This document shows, piece after piece, positions 4,647 through 5,072 of a DNA stretch of 5,072 bases. The notes under the pieces were generated by a model. The model worked only from the letters and a program-made list of their open reading frames with translations. It searched no databases and had not been told where the DNA came from. Origin of the DNA: Thermocaproicibacter sp002410755 (GTDB lineage: Bacteria > Bacillota > Clostridia > Oscillospirales > Acutalibacteraceae); NCBI GenBank assembly GCA_036839715.1, contig DAITDU010000075.1, positions 1-5,072 of the forward strand. Direction: 5' to 3'. Numbering within the stretch: the stretch's first letter is position 1; each line of letters begins with the position of its first letter. A program made the translations under genes and the position numbers.

Positions 4647-4889
4647 TTACGCAGCCTGATGCCGCTTTTCGAGTGGCGTCAGGCACGTTTTCGTTTGTAT
4701 GCGCTCATTGTTGTAGAAATCTATGCATTTGCCGATGAGTTGTTTGGCTTTATCAAAGGACTTAAATTTATGTCTGTAAATAACCTCGATCTTTGGTTTG
4801 ATTTTCTCCCTACGATAATCGTTGAGAATTTTATAGATTTCATGGCGTTTTGGGTTATCCGTTGGCCAGCCCGTCTTTTTTTTACTTTG
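4647..4889 (-). pseudogene. IS3-family transposase, C-terminal remnant
   Basis: The minus-strand frame ending at TAA 4647-4649 reads IYRHKFKSFDKAKQLI, then CIDFYNNERIQTKTCLTP and LEKRHQAA at its end. This is the characteristic C-terminus of IS3-family OrfB (DDE integrase, IS150-like), where FYNxERIQxKTxLTPxEKR follows the catalytic core. Similarity is clear only over roughly 4647-4790. Further upstream the frame reads DNPKRHEIYKILNDYRREK, which does not match the expected stretch with the catalytic Glu, and a stop occurs at 4890-4892. The catalytic Asp residues and OrfA are absent, so it cannot work alone. The remnant is convergent with the SOD-like gene. It may be an internal-deletion derivative rather than a simple truncation. 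Confidence 0.75.
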
Positions 4890-4892
4890 TTA

Positions 4893-5072
4893 GCAGCTAA
4901 GACAACCCTTTTACTTATGTGCCCCATATGTAGCGTAGACTAATGGGGAACAAAAGCCAATGGTGATGCTTCAAGTATGGTCGCTTCGGAACAAGTTGAC
5001 TCAGAGCGTTGTATAGTTGTAATGGTATAGTGAACTTGTAACGCTCCTGCCTAATGGATTACAATATCTATT
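4893..5072. other. Unassigned right edge with short inverted repeats
   Basis: No gene is recognised in these 180 bases. CCCCAT (4922-4927) pairs with ATGGGG (4943-4948). GAGCGTT (5004-5010) pairs with AACGCTC (5040-5046), and ACAAGTT (4991-4997) with AACTTGT (5033-5039); the last two pairs interleave. It may be older IS-derived sequence or ordinary intergenic DNA. Confidence 0.4.

Noticed and set aside
4659..4943. 94-codon plus-strand ORF over the IS remnant
   Set aside because: It is the antisense shadow of the transposase C-terminus; no RBS is seen.

Overview
The window looks like a chromosomal segment of a Gram-positive anaerobe of the class Clostridia, probably close to Ruminococcaceae/Oscillospiraceae. 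This placement is inference from gene content: an ABC-2 exporter pair, a PHP phosphoesterase, a TIGR03905-type TSCPD protein, a clostridial Cu/Zn-SOD-like protein, a tiny Cys-rich membrane protein and strong AGGAGG ribosome binding sites. No rRNA, tRNA or CRISPR array was seen.

Left half (1-3006, + strand): a compact operon. It opens with the possible tail of an upstream membrane protein whose stop lies 6 nt before the next start. An ABC ATPase follows, then an ABC-2 permease joined by a 4-nt GTGA overlap, a PHP-domain metal-dependent phosphoesterase after 22 nt, and an 85-residue TSCPD protein after 30 nt. The ATPase and permease should form one exporter of unknown substrate. The last two genes are probably co-transcribed, with no obvious direct role in export.

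Middle (3007-3504): a 13-bp perfect hairpin ends the operon, with ten Ns (an assembly gap) in its loop. It is shared with a convergent minus-strand gene that is too short for most ORF cut-offs. That gene encodes 52 residues with 15 cysteines: one membrane segment followed by CGC/GCGC repeats, behind a textbook RBS. About 290 bases follow with no clear gene. They contain a perfect palindrome with a consensus -35 hexamer at its centre.

Right half (3505-5072): a 45-codon basic small ORF with a strong RBS, then about 400 bases with no intact gene. Next comes a Cu/Zn superoxide dismutase-like protein, probably starting at TTG, with all metal ligands present but no export signal. Convergent with it is the broken 3' end of an IS3-family transposase that keeps its own intrinsic terminator. 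The last 180 bases contain nothing recognisable beyond short inverted repeats.

The most notable item is the Cys-rich micro-protein gene (3056-3214, minus) with its in-frame 18-bp repeats. I see no clear evidence of a complete novel multi-gene system.
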